NCBI RefSeq assembly: GCF_014653945.1
Contig: NZ_BNAU01000003.1
Location: forward strand, 310,001-374,000
From: Amycolatopsis deserti
Lineage (GTDB): Bacteria > Actinomycetota > Actinomycetes > Mycobacteriales > Pseudonocardiaceae
Direction of reading: 5' to 3'
DNA: 64,000 nucleotides
In this document: positions 7,675 through 14,975 of the stretch, in pieces
How positions within the stretch are numbered: the first letter of the stretch is position 1
Layout of the letters: every line of letters starts with the position of its first letter
Notes under the pieces: model-generated
Database searches by the model: none
What the model was told of the DNA's origin: nothing
The model's input: the letters and a program-made list of their open reading frames with translations, nothing else
Translations under genes and position numbers: made by a program

Positions 7675-8574
7675 GAGCAGGTCCGCGAGCACCTCGTCGC
7701 GGAAGGGCGGGCCCCAGGGCACGGTCGCCTCGAACACCGGCACCTGCGCCACCAGGTCCGCCAGCCGCTGGAACGCGAAGTCCATCACCGCCGGATCCCG
7801 CCACCCCAGCACGCGCGGGAACTGGCTCATCCGCACGAACGCCCGCGCCCCGGTGATCCGCTCCACCGAAACGTCCGTCGCGGACCGGCTCGGCCGCGGG
7901 ATCACGCACGCGGCCAGCGGCAACGCGCTGGCGGACACAGTGGACCGCAAAGCCAGCCGGCCGTCGGCGGTCGGCCGCACGTCCTCCGCGGCGGCCCCGT
8001 CCGCCAGTCCGCGCGCGGCCATCCGCAGCCGGTTCTCCGTGCTGCCCGGGTACACGAGCGCGCCGGGATCGACGCGCAGCACGTCGTCGGCCACCAGGTC
8101 GCACCCGTACCCGCACAGCGCCGCCGCCAATGTGGACTTCCCCATCCCCGACGCGCCGACGAACGCCAGCGCGCGGTCGTCCACCCGCACCGCGCTCGCG
8201 TGCAACACCAGGTGCGAGTTCAGGGTCAGGTGGATGGCGAGCAGCGCGCCCGTCGCGAGCACGGTCAGCAACCCGTGATCGGCCGACGGGTCGAGGTGGT
8301 AGGTCACCTCACGCAGCCGCACGTCGCCGACGAACTCGCACAGCGACGGGTACCGCAGCACGGTCCGGTCCCCGTCCGTGGCGAGTGTGTAGAACACCCG
8401 CCCGTCCGGTTTCGCCAGTTCGGCCAGGCACCGGCCGGGCAGCTCGGCCCGCGGCACCGTCCGATCGGAACCGCGGCGCAGCACCAGATCCGGCTCGCCG
8501 CCGTCACCGGGTGGCAGCGCCAGTTCGACATCGCTCCAGACGGTCAGCCCGTGAGCCTGGTAGGTGAAGTCCAT
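7657..8574 (-). CDS. HPr-kinase-like protein K of the lasso locus
   Basis: 305 residues resembling the C-terminal catalytic domain of HPr(Ser) kinase/phosphorylase. The HASAV motif is at 125-129, the P-loop GASGMGKST at 140-148 and LVADD at 160-164. Homologues in paeninodin-type lasso loci phosphorylate the side chain of the precursor's C-terminal Ser. Both precursors here end in Ser, so the substrate is present. ATG 8574 is preceded by GGGGTGA; an upstream in-frame GTG at 8583 would give a 4-base GTGA overlap with gene B. It is the last gene of the E-C2-B-K operon and its end overlaps the convergent exporter by 18 bases. A general carbon-control HPr kinase is unlikely given this context. Confidence 0.83.
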   Translation of the reverse strand: MDFTYQAHGLTVWSDVELALPPGDGGEPDLVLRRGSDRTVPRAELPGRCLAELAKPDGRVFYTLATDGDRTVLRYPSLCEFVGDVRLREVTYHLDPSADHGLLTVLATGALLAIHLTLNSHLVLHASAVRVDDRALAFVGASGMGKSTLAAALCGYGCDLVADDVLRVDPGALVYPGSTENRLRMAARGLADGAAAEDVRPTADGRLALRSTVSASALPLAACVIPRPSRSATDVSVERITGARAFVRMSQFPRVLGWRDPAVMDFAFQRLADLVAQVPVFEATVPWGPPFRDEVLADLLSAVGR

Positions 8575-8579
8575 TGTGG

Positions 8580-8996
8580 TCACCCCGCCGATCCGAGTAC
8601 CGCGTACCGCGCCGCCATGGGGTCCATCGCCCTGCCGTCGATCTCCAGCCACGAGTGCGCGGCGAACCGGCCGTCCTCGCGCCGCACGCCGATGCGCAGC
8701 ACCGGTTCCAGCTCCCGCAACCGGTGCCCGATCAGCAGGCACTGCCGCAGGCACGTGTCCCCGGCCGGCCACCGCGACACCACGAAGTACGAGGCCCGGA
8801 TCGGCGCCCGCGACCACCGCGGCAGCACCGGCGCCTCGGCCGAGGGCGGCTCGGTGCTGGTGAGATCGCAGCGCACCCCCAGCCGGCGGCACGTTTCCCG
8901 CAGGTCCGAGCGCCGCAGGCGGAACTCGATCCGCACCATCGGCGGAAGCGCCCGCAGCACCTCCCAGGCCAGCCGGGCCCGTCGCCGCCACCTCAT
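8580..8996 (-). CDS. Lasso leader peptidase B (transglutaminase-like)
   Basis: 138 residues, the usual length of a stand-alone B2 protein with the Transglut_core3 fold. The likely catalytic Cys is residue 82 in TCLRQCLL, with His114 in AAHSWLEIDG and Asp120 completing a Cys-His-Asp triad. Such enzymes cut the precursor after the leader, just past the penultimate Thr, exposing the core N-terminus for ring closure. The start is ATG 8996, overlapping the C2 stop (ATGA). A second Cys at 86, where many homologues have Ser, is a minor oddity. The leader-binding RRE is encoded separately at 10092-10343, so this is the split E plus B2 arrangement. Confidence 0.87.
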   Translation of the reverse strand: MRWRRRARLAWEVLRALPPMVRIEFRLRRSDLRETCRRLGVRCDLTSTEPPSAEAPVLPRWSRAPIRASYFVVSRWPAGDTCLRQCLLIGHRLRELEPVLRIGVRREDGRFAAHSWLEIDGRAMDPMAARYAVLGSAG

Positions 8997-10111
8997 GCCG
9001 CCTCCGCCAGCCAGGCCTGCTGCAACAGCATCGCGGTGGACGCCGGCGGCTCGTCGGCCAGCCACGCGGTCCGCAACGCGTCCGGATCGACCAGCGACGC
9101 GTCGACACCGCTGCCGTCCCAGTTCCGCGCGAACTCCCGCGACCGCGCCCCGAAGCGGGAGGCGTTGAACCGCGCCTTGTCCCGCCGGGTGAGGACCGCC
9201 TCCGGCAGCAGCCCGTCCGCGACCAGCCGGGTGCCCGCCGCGCGGGTCATCGGTGCGACAGCCGCGTAGGACGCCACGAACGTCGGATCGGCGAACGGTT
9301 CCACCAGCTCGCAGCCGTACTCCGCGGCCGCGTCGGCCCGCGTCCGGAATCCCACCGAGAACGCGCGGGTCGCCAACGCGGTGCGCACGCTGGTCTCCCA
9401 CCGCAACGGGCGGTCCGCGGCCGCGCGCCACAGCGTGCGGCGCACGTCCGGCCGCAGCCACGGCATCGGCAGCGACCGGCGCGCGAGCCGTCGGCGGGCG
9501 AACGCGGGCGCCGCGCACAGCGCGAACTGCGCCCAGTCGGCCCCGGTCATCCCCCGGCCACGACGGCGCGCCACCGCCCGCAGCGTCCCGAGCCGGTGCC
9601 CGCCGAGCACCTCGTCCCCCGCGTTGCCGGTGACCAGGCTGCCGCCCGGCGCGTGCGACGCGAGCAGCATCGTGTTGCCCAGCGCCGCCGGGTAGACCGG
9701 GCCGCGCGCCCGCAGCACCGGCCGCACGAGCGGTCCGATCAGGTCCAGCTCGCCGTCGATGTCCCGGCGCGCCCAGGTGTCGACGCCGACGTGCCGGATC
9801 ACCGCCTCCTGCCAGGCCGACTCGTCCGCGGCCGCGTCACCGGGATAGCGGAAGGTCAGCGCGATCGGTGGTGCGAGCCCCTCCCGTGCGGCGAGATCGG
9901 CCGCGACCGCCAGCAACACCGACGAGTCCCGCCCACCGGAAAAGGCGATCACACACGGCTCACGCAGCAACGCCGGTCGCACGGCGTTCCGCAGCGCCAG
10001 CACCGGGTCCGTGGGCACGCCGAGCGGGAACGGCGCGACACCGAGCGGCTGACCGGCCGCGATGTCCAGTGTGGACAGCCGCGGCGGCGCCTCAGTGGAG
10101 GAGCTCGGCAT
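8993..10111 (-). CDS. Lasso macrolactam synthetase C2, synthetase domain only
   Basis: 372 residues, a diverged paralogue of the protein at 4199-5329. The PP-loop SGGRDS is at 58-63; the second motif is GNAGDE (162-167), where C1 and most asparagine synthetases have GEG. The N-terminal glutaminase-like domain is missing here too. Both paralogues end in a similar MLLQQAWLA tail. The start is ATG 10111, which overlaps the end of the E gene by 20 bases; it lacks a strong ribosome-binding site, so coupling to E is likely. The longer open frame reaching 11173 runs antisense through the PAP2 gene and was rejected. C2 may cyclise one of the two precursors or pair with C1. Confidence 0.8.
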   Translation of the reverse strand: MPSSSTEAPPRLSTLDIAAGQPLGVAPFPLGVPTDPVLALRNAVRPALLREPCVIAFSGGRDSSVLLAVAADLAAREGLAPPIALTFRYPGDAAADESAWQEAVIRHVGVDTWARRDIDGELDLIGPLVRPVLRARGPVYPAALGNTMLLASHAPGGSLVTGNAGDEVLGGHRLGTLRAVARRRGRGMTGADWAQFALCAAPAFARRRLARRSLPMPWLRPDVRRTLWRAAADRPLRWETSVRTALATRAFSVGFRTRADAAAEYGCELVEPFADPTFVASYAAVAPMTRAAGTRLVADGLLPEAVLTRRDKARFNASRFGARSREFARNWDGSGVDASLVDPDALRTAWLADEPPASTAMLLQQAWLAEAA

Positions 10112-10343
10112 CGCGGAGCCGGCCGAGGAAGGCCTCGATGTCGCGGCGCGCGGTGTCCGCGTCGATCTCGTACTCGCTGGTGATCGCGCCGACCAGGTCC
10201 TCGACCGACCGCTCCTCGGCGAGCAGCTCGAACAACCGCGTGCCGACACCGGTGATGGTGAAGTACTTCGAGGTCGACAGGCTGAGCACGATCGTCTCGT
10301 CACCGATGGTGCGAGCCGAGATGTCGGATGCCCGTACGCGCAT
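10092..10343 (-). CDS. Lasso RRE protein E (PqqD-like leader binder)
   Basis: 83 residues with the PqqD/RiPP recognition element pattern: ETIVLSLSTSKYFTITGVGTRLFELLAEERSV is the strand-turn-strand-helix core, described here by its two halves (residues about 16-30 and 31-48), followed by a helical winged part ending RLRDAELLH. These domains bind the leader and present it to the B protease and the cyclase. ATG 10343 has a good GGGAGG ribosome-binding site 7 bases upstream. It is the first gene of the minus-strand operon E-C2-B-K, so its promoter should lie in 10344-10441. Confidence 0.87.
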   Translation of the reverse strand: MRVRASDISARTIGDETIVLSLSTSKYFTITGVGTRLFELLAEERSVEDLVGAITSEYEIDADTARRDIEAFLGRLRDAELLH

Positions 10344-10441
10344 GGCGGCCCTCCCGGAGCTGGCGGCTTCTCCTGCGAGTCGCCGGCGACCGCCTCCCCG
10401 TTACGCCGAAACGAACCCGGCCGGGAGACCGACTCCCAACG

Positions 10442-11110
10442 GTGACCCGCACCTTGCTGCCCGCACGAGCCGCAATGCCCGCCACCGTGCGGCGTCCCCT
10501 GCTGGTGCTGGCGATCCCCGCCGCGATCACCGTCGTCGTGCTGGCCGTCCACTTCGCCGGCACGCACGCCGCGGGCGCGCTCGACCGCTGGATCCTCGAC
10601 GCCTCGGGCGGCGCGATCCCGTTCCCGTCGCAGCAACGGGTCACGGCCAAGGGCCTGGACTTCGCGGGCGAACCGGCGGGCGCCGCGCTGCTGGTGACCG
10701 CGCTGATCGCGCTCTGCCTGGTGCTCGGGCACCGGCGCGCGGCCGTGCTCGCGGTGCTCGGCCCCGGTCTGTCGGTGGCCGTGACGACGCTGCTGAAACC
10801 CGTCGTGGGGCGCACCATCAACGGCCCGCACCTGTCCTACCCCAGCGGGCACACGGCGGTGGTGACCGCGATGGTCCTGGTGTTCGCGTTCGTCCTGGTG
10901 GACCGGCTGCGGCTGCGCACGCCCGCCGCGACGGCCGTCGTGCTCTACGCCGCCGTCACCACCGGTGCCGCGGAAGCGTGGGCGCAGTACGGCATGGTCG
11001 TGCACTACCCGACGGACACGCTGGGCGGCTTCTGCGTCGCGCTCGCCGTCGTGCCCACCACGGCCTGGCTCGTCGACCGCGTCACGCGTAGGGCCGGAAC
11101 ACCGGCTTGA
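10442..11110 (+). CDS. PAP2-family membrane phosphatase
   Basis: About 222 residues from GTG 10442 (ATG 10475 is equally possible; neither has a clear ribosome-binding site). Several membrane segments alternate with the PAP2 motifs: KPVVGRTINGP, YPSGHTA and VVHYPTD. The His of PSGH and the His/Asp of the third motif are present, but the Arg residues of the canonical KX6RP and SRX5H motifs appear as Ile and Gln. Family members dephosphorylate lipid phosphates such as undecaprenyl diphosphate. It starts back to back with lasso gene E and its 3' end overlaps the aminotransferase gene by 29 bases. It may recycle lipid carrier for the adjacent glycan operon. Confidence 0.75.
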   Translation: MTRTLLPARAAMPATVRRPLLVLAIPAAITVVVLAVHFAGTHAAGALDRWILDASGGAIPFPSQQRVTAKGLDFAGEPAGAALLVTALIALCLVLGHRRAAVLAVLGPGLSVAVTTLLKPVVGRTINGPHLSYPSGHTAVVTAMVLVFAFVLVDRLRLRTPAATAVVLYAAVTTGAAEAWAQYGMVVHYPTDTLGGFCVALAVVPTTAWLVDRVTRRAGTPA

Positions 11111-12395
11111 CCGGGCGGCCACCGATCCACGGCGTCGGGTCCTCGGCGTCCAGCGCCTTGCGGTACACGGCACACGCCTGGGCCACCACGTCCACCGTCC
11201 GGTCGATGTCGGCCTCCGTCAGTGCGCTGCTCACCACGAACGACGGCCCGAGCACGCCACCGGCCACCAGCTGGCGCAGGAACAGCGTCCGGTACGGCTG
11301 GGACGGCCGCAGCTGCTCGTCGAGCGTGCCGAACACCAGGTTGCTCGCCCGGCCCCGCACCACGACGTGCTCGCCGACGCCCATCGCCGCCGCCACGTCC
11401 CGCACCCCGGACGCCAGGCGCTCGCCCAGCGCGTGCAGCCGGGCCGTGACGCCCTCCTCGACGTAGGTGTCCATGACGGCCATCGCCGCGGCCAGTGAGT
11501 GCGTCTCCGCGCCGTGCGTGGTGGACAGCAGGAACACCCGCTCCCGCGCGTGCCGCAGCCCGCCGAGCTCCATCAGCTCCCGCTTGCCGGCCAGCGCGGA
11601 CACCGCGAACCCGTTGCCGAGCGCCTTGCCGAACGTGGACAAGTCCGGCGTCACGCCGTAGTAGCCCTGCGCGCCCGCCTCCGACCAGCGGAACCCGGTG
11701 ATCATTTCGTCGAAGATCAGCACCACGCCGTAGGAGTCGGCCAGCGCGCGCAGCCCCTCGAGGTACCCTGGCGGGGGCTCGACCGCGGTGGCGGCCTCCA
11801 GGATCAGGCACGCGACGTCGTGCTGCCGCAGGACCTCCTCGGTCGCGGCCAGGTCGCCGTACGGGAAGCGCACGGTCAGCGCGGCGATCTCGTCCGGGAT
11901 CCCGGCGGGCATGCCGGTGGTGCCGATGAACCAGTCGTCGGTGGAGAAGAACGGGTGGTCGGCGCAGATCGCGACCACCCGCCGCCCGGTCGCCGCACGC
12001 GCGAGCCGGACCGCGGCGGTGGTGACGTCCGAGCCGTTCTTGGCGAACTTGACCATCTGCGCGGTCGGCACGGTCGCCAGGAACTTCTCCGCGGCGGCCA
12101 GCTCCACGGTGGACGGCCGCACGAAGTTGCTGCCCCGGTCCAGCTCGCGCCGCACGGCCTCGACCACCCGCGGGTGCGCGTGCCCGAGGCTCACCGACCG
12201 CAGCCCGGAGCCGTACTCGATGTATTCGTTGCCGTCCACGTCCCACACGTGCGCGCCGCGGCCGTGCGAGATGACCGGCGCCAGCCCCTCCGGGTACTGG
12301 TCCTCCCCCTTGGCGTAGGTGTGCGCGCCACCGGGCACGAGCTGGTGCAGACGCTCGTTGGCCTCGGTGGACCGGGGCAGGAACTGCGCGTCCAT
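11082..12395 (-). CDS. Class III aminotransferase, glutamate-1-semialdehyde aminomutase-like
   Basis: 437 residues, fold-type I PLP enzyme. The PLP-binding Lys is about residue 257 in DLSTFGKALGNGF and the cofactor Asp about 229 in LIFDEMITGFRW. ATG 12395 has a GAGGTGA ribosome-binding site; a longer upstream frame reads through the epimerase gene and was rejected. As last gene of a nucleotide-sugar operon it more likely aminates a keto-sugar or builds an amino substituent than serves heme synthesis (true HemL lies in hem operons). It follows the RmlC-like gene by 5 bases. Substrate not determinable from sequence. Confidence 0.85.
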   Translation of the reverse strand: MDAQFLPRSTEANERLHQLVPGGAHTYAKGEDQYPEGLAPVISHGRGAHVWDVDGNEYIEYGSGLRSVSLGHAHPRVVEAVRRELDRGSNFVRPSTVELAAAEKFLATVPTAQMVKFAKNGSDVTTAAVRLARAATGRRVVAICADHPFFSTDDWFIGTTGMPAGIPDEIAALTVRFPYGDLAATEEVLRQHDVACLILEAATAVEPPPGYLEGLRALADSYGVVLIFDEMITGFRWSEAGAQGYYGVTPDLSTFGKALGNGFAVSALAGKRELMELGGLRHARERVFLLSTTHGAETHSLAAAMAVMDTYVEEGVTARLHALGERLASGVRDVAAAMGVGEHVVVRGRASNLVFGTLDEQLRPSQPYRTLFLRQLVAGGVLGPSFVVSSALTEADIDRTVDVVAQACAVYRKALDAEDPTPWIGGRPVKPVFRPYA

Positions 12396-12400
12396 GACTG

Positions 12401-12949
12401 TCACCTCAGGGTCTTCAGAACTTCGGCGAGCGAGGGCGCGCGCCGGTCGCGGTCGGAGGTCAGGCTCACCGGCAGCGGCCACGGGATGGCCAGGTCCGGG
12501 TCGTCGAACGCGATGGTCACGTCTTCGGACGGGTCGTGCGGCCGGTCGATGCGGTAGGAGACGTCGGCGGGGTCGGTCAGCGCCTGGAAACCGTGCGCGC
12601 AGCCCGCCGGCACGTACACGCTGACCTGGGTGTCGCCGGAGAGCTGGAAGTACTCGGTGTTGCGGAAGGTCGGCGAGTCCGGCCGCAGGTCCACGACGAC
12701 GTCGAACACCTCGCCGTAGGAGCAGCGGACCAGCTTGGCCTCCCCGGCGCCGGAGCGCAGGTGCATCCCGCGGATCACGCCCTTGACCGAGCGGGACAGG
12801 CTGTCCTGCGCGAAGCCGTCCGGGTCGATGCCGACGGAGGCGACGACCTCGCGGTCGAACGTGCGCGAGAAGAACCCGCGCGCGTCGGCGTGCGGTGTCG
12901 GTTCGAACAACCACGCCCCGGCGATGCCGGGTACCGGTACGGCCTTCAC
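12401..12949 (-). CDS. rfbC: dTDP-4-dehydrorhamnose 3,5-epimerase family (RmlC-like)
   Basis: 182 residues, the normal RmlC size, cupin fold. Visible family motifs are DARGFFSRTF, GVIRGMHLRS with the catalytic His, KLVRCSYGEVFDVVVD, and VYVPAGCAHGFQALT. The enzyme epimerises C3 and/or C5 of 4-keto-6-deoxy sugar nucleotides. The start is GTG 12949 with AGGGAG upstream, overlapping the preceding stop (GTGA). With RfbF rather than RmlA in the operon, its nucleotide may be CDP rather than dTDP; that is inference. Confidence 0.88.
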   Translation of the reverse strand: MKAVPVPGIAGAWLFEPTPHADARGFFSRTFDREVVASVGIDPDGFAQDSLSRSVKGVIRGMHLRSGAGEAKLVRCSYGEVFDVVVDLRPDSPTFRNTEYFQLSGDTQVSVYVPAGCAHGFQALTDPADVSYRIDRPHDPSEDVTIAFDDPDLAIPWPLPVSLTSDRDRRAPSLAEVLKTLR

Positions 12950-14124
12950 GTCCGGCTCCCTTCGATGACGGACTCGGACATGATGTCGAACTGGCGCTCG
13001 AGCCGCTCGGTCATCACACGATTGCGTTCCTTGAGCACCGCGGTCAGCTCCTCGCGCCGGTCCTCCAGCTCGCGGAACTGCCGCACCAGCCGGTCGAAGT
13101 CGGGTTCCCGGGCGGACTGGCAGAACTCGCCGAGCCCCATCGCCTCCATGAGCACGTCGTTCTTGCGCGCGTAGCCCAGGGAAATCGTCGGTTTCGCGGT
13201 CTTCAGCGCGCAGAGCACGTTGTGGTAGCGCGTGGCGACGACGACGTCGACGGCGGCCATCTGGTGCATGAGGTCCTGCAGCGAGGTCAGTGGCTCGGCG
13301 ACGATATCCGCGCCCGGCACCGCGGCGATGATCTCCGCGGGCACCTCGGCGTCGGCGACATCGCCGGTGAACAACCGGATCGGGCGGCCCTCGTCGGCCA
13401 GCAGGCGCACGAACCGTTTCACGGTGGCCAGGTAGGCGCGGTTGATCTCGTCCGCGCGGGCGCGGTCGTCGTTGCCGCCGTGGAAGGCCATCACGCCGAC
13501 CCCGACCGCGCCGGCCGAGGTCCGCGGTTCGGGACCGTCGAGGCCGAACGCCAGGTCCGGGAAGACGCCGTCCCCGCTCACGTCGACCCCCATGCGGGCC
13601 ATCGCCTGACGCGAGTGCTCGTCCCGGTAGGACCGGTAGTGCGCCAGCCGCGCGGCGCGCGTGATGACCCACCGGGTGGCGCGTTTGCGCACCACGTCGG
13701 CGCCGACGCTGACGAGCGCGACCCTGGTCCCGGTGAGGCGGGCGGTCACGCCGAGCCAGAACAGCGAGTACGGCAGCGCCCACGGCCGCAGCGGCAGCGT
13801 CGCCTCCAGCACCCCCATCCCGGGCACGATGACCACGTCGAAGTTCCGCACCCAGGCCCAGGTCCGGAACGGGTCGAGCAGCTTGCCGAGCACCTTCAAC
13901 CCGGCCGCCCGCAATCCGGTCGCGTCACCCGCGTGCGGCTCGTACCACTGCAGGTGCGTGGCGGGCGCGCCGTACCGCGCGGTGAGTTCCTCCGGCCCCA
14001 TCGCCAGGAAACCCAGCTCGGAGTCCGGATATCGCTTTCGCACGTATCTCAATACGGCGTCGAGCGATCCGTCGTTGCCCAGGTTGCCCGAGCCGAGGAT
14101 GCCGAAGAACCCGATGCGCGTCAC
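12946..14124 (-). CDS. Polysaccharide pyruvyl transferase family protein
   Basis: 392 residues of the PF04230 family: N-terminal GFFGILGSGNLGNDG, a central VVIVPGMGVLEAT, and C-terminal ATRYHNVLCALKTAKPTISL followed by a helical tail. Members transfer pyruvate from PEP to a sugar or act as related GT-B-like enzymes. The start is GTG 14124, overlapping the stop of the GT2 gene; it ends in a GTGA overlap with the RmlC-like gene. Its place after flippase and glycosyltransferase suggests it decorates the finished glycan. Confidence 0.8.
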   Translation of the reverse strand: MTRIGFFGILGSGNLGNDGSLDAVLRYVRKRYPDSELGFLAMGPEELTARYGAPATHLQWYEPHAGDATGLRAAGLKVLGKLLDPFRTWAWVRNFDVVIVPGMGVLEATLPLRPWALPYSLFWLGVTARLTGTRVALVSVGADVVRKRATRWVITRAARLAHYRSYRDEHSRQAMARMGVDVSGDGVFPDLAFGLDGPEPRTSAGAVGVGVMAFHGGNDDRARADEINRAYLATVKRFVRLLADEGRPIRLFTGDVADAEVPAEIIAAVPGADIVAEPLTSLQDLMHQMAAVDVVVATRYHNVLCALKTAKPTISLGYARKNDVLMEAMGLGEFCQSAREPDFDRLVRQFRELEDRREELTAVLKERNRVMTERLERQFDIMSESVIEGSRT

Positions 14125-14975
14125 GAAAGCAGACCCACCTTCCGCAGTGGCTTGCCGCCGAGCCATTCCGCGATCACGGCGTAGCAGCGGCGCCGTTCGC
14201 TCGACGACAGCGGTGCGCGCCGGATCGCCGTGACGTACCCGGCCAGGTACTCGGCGAACAGCCGCGCCTTCGACTGGCCCTCCCGGCGCGGGTCGAGGTT
14301 CGCGCACACCTTCTGCACCGAGCCCAGGTTGTCGCCGCGGCCTGGGTGCTCGCGGCGGAAGAACATGACCTCCGGGACCTGCACGAACGTCCCGTGCAGC
14401 GCGAGTTCACCGACCAGCTTGCGGCCGGCGTTGTGGTAGCTGTCGTGCGGTGCGATCCGCCGCATCACCGAGGTGCGGATGACGCCGTAGAAGTCGTCCC
14501 CGCCTTCGGTGAACATCAGGCTGCGGAACCGGACCGCGGCGTCCGGCGAATCGGTGGCCAGGCCGTAGTCGTAGTTCTCGATGACCTCGCCCCGCTCGTC
14601 CACGATCGCCATGTACGTGTGCGCGAGCACCGCTTCCGGGTGCTCGTCGAGCGCCTGGACGCAGCGCGCCAGCAGCTCGGGGGCGAACAGGTCGTCGTGC
14701 GCGGCCCACTTGAAGAACTCGCCGCGCGCCGCCCGCACCACGAAGTTGTGGTTGGGCGCGGCCCCGATGTTGCGCGGCTGCCGCACGTACCGGATGCGGT
14801 CGTCCCGCGCGGCGTACTTCTCGCAGATCTCCTGCGTGCCGTCGCCGGAGGCGTTGTCCGAGATGATCAGTTCGAAGTCGGTGAAGGTCTGGGCCAGGAG
14901 GTTGTCGAGCGCCTCGGCCACGTAGTTTTCCCCGTTGTAGACGGGCAGTCCGATGCTCAACCTCGGTGCGGTCAT
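14121..14975 (-). CDS. GT2-family glycosyltransferase
   Basis: 284 residues, GT-A fold. Starts LSIGLPVYNGENY, then LLAQTFTDFELIISDNAS, the nucleotide-sugar metal motif AAHDDLF, and a C-terminal helical part. It transfers a sugar from a nucleotide donor onto a lipid-linked or glycan acceptor. ATG 14975 overlaps the flippase stop (ATGA) and its end overlaps the pyruvyltransferase start (GTGA). Donor and acceptor unknown. Confidence 0.88.
   Translation of the reverse strand: MTAPRLSIGLPVYNGENYVAEALDNLLAQTFTDFELIISDNASGDGTQEICEKYAARDDRIRYVRQPRNIGAAPNHNFVVRAARGEFFKWAAHDDLFAPELLARCVQALDEHPEAVLAHTYMAIVDERGEVIENYDYGLATDSPDAAVRFRSLMFTEGGDDFYGVIRTSVMRRIAPHDSYHNAGRKLVGELALHGTFVQVPEVMFFRREHPGRGDNLGSVQKVCANLDPRREGQSKARLFAEYLAGYVTAIRRAPLSSSERRRCYAVIAEWLGGKPLRKVGLLS

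Noticed and set aside
4199-10111. C1 and C2 as ordinary asparagine synthetases
   Set aside because: Both lack the glutaminase domain and sit with RRE, leader peptidase, exporter and lasso precursors.
8993-11173. 726-codon version of cyclase C2 starting at 11173
   Set aside because: The extra N-terminus is antisense to the PAP2 gene and overlaps gene E; it is not the missing Ntn domain.
11082-12914. 610-codon fusion of the epimerase region and the aminotransferase
   Set aside because: The first 170 codons are the wrong frame of the RmlC-like gene; the aminotransferase has its own start and ribosome-binding site.
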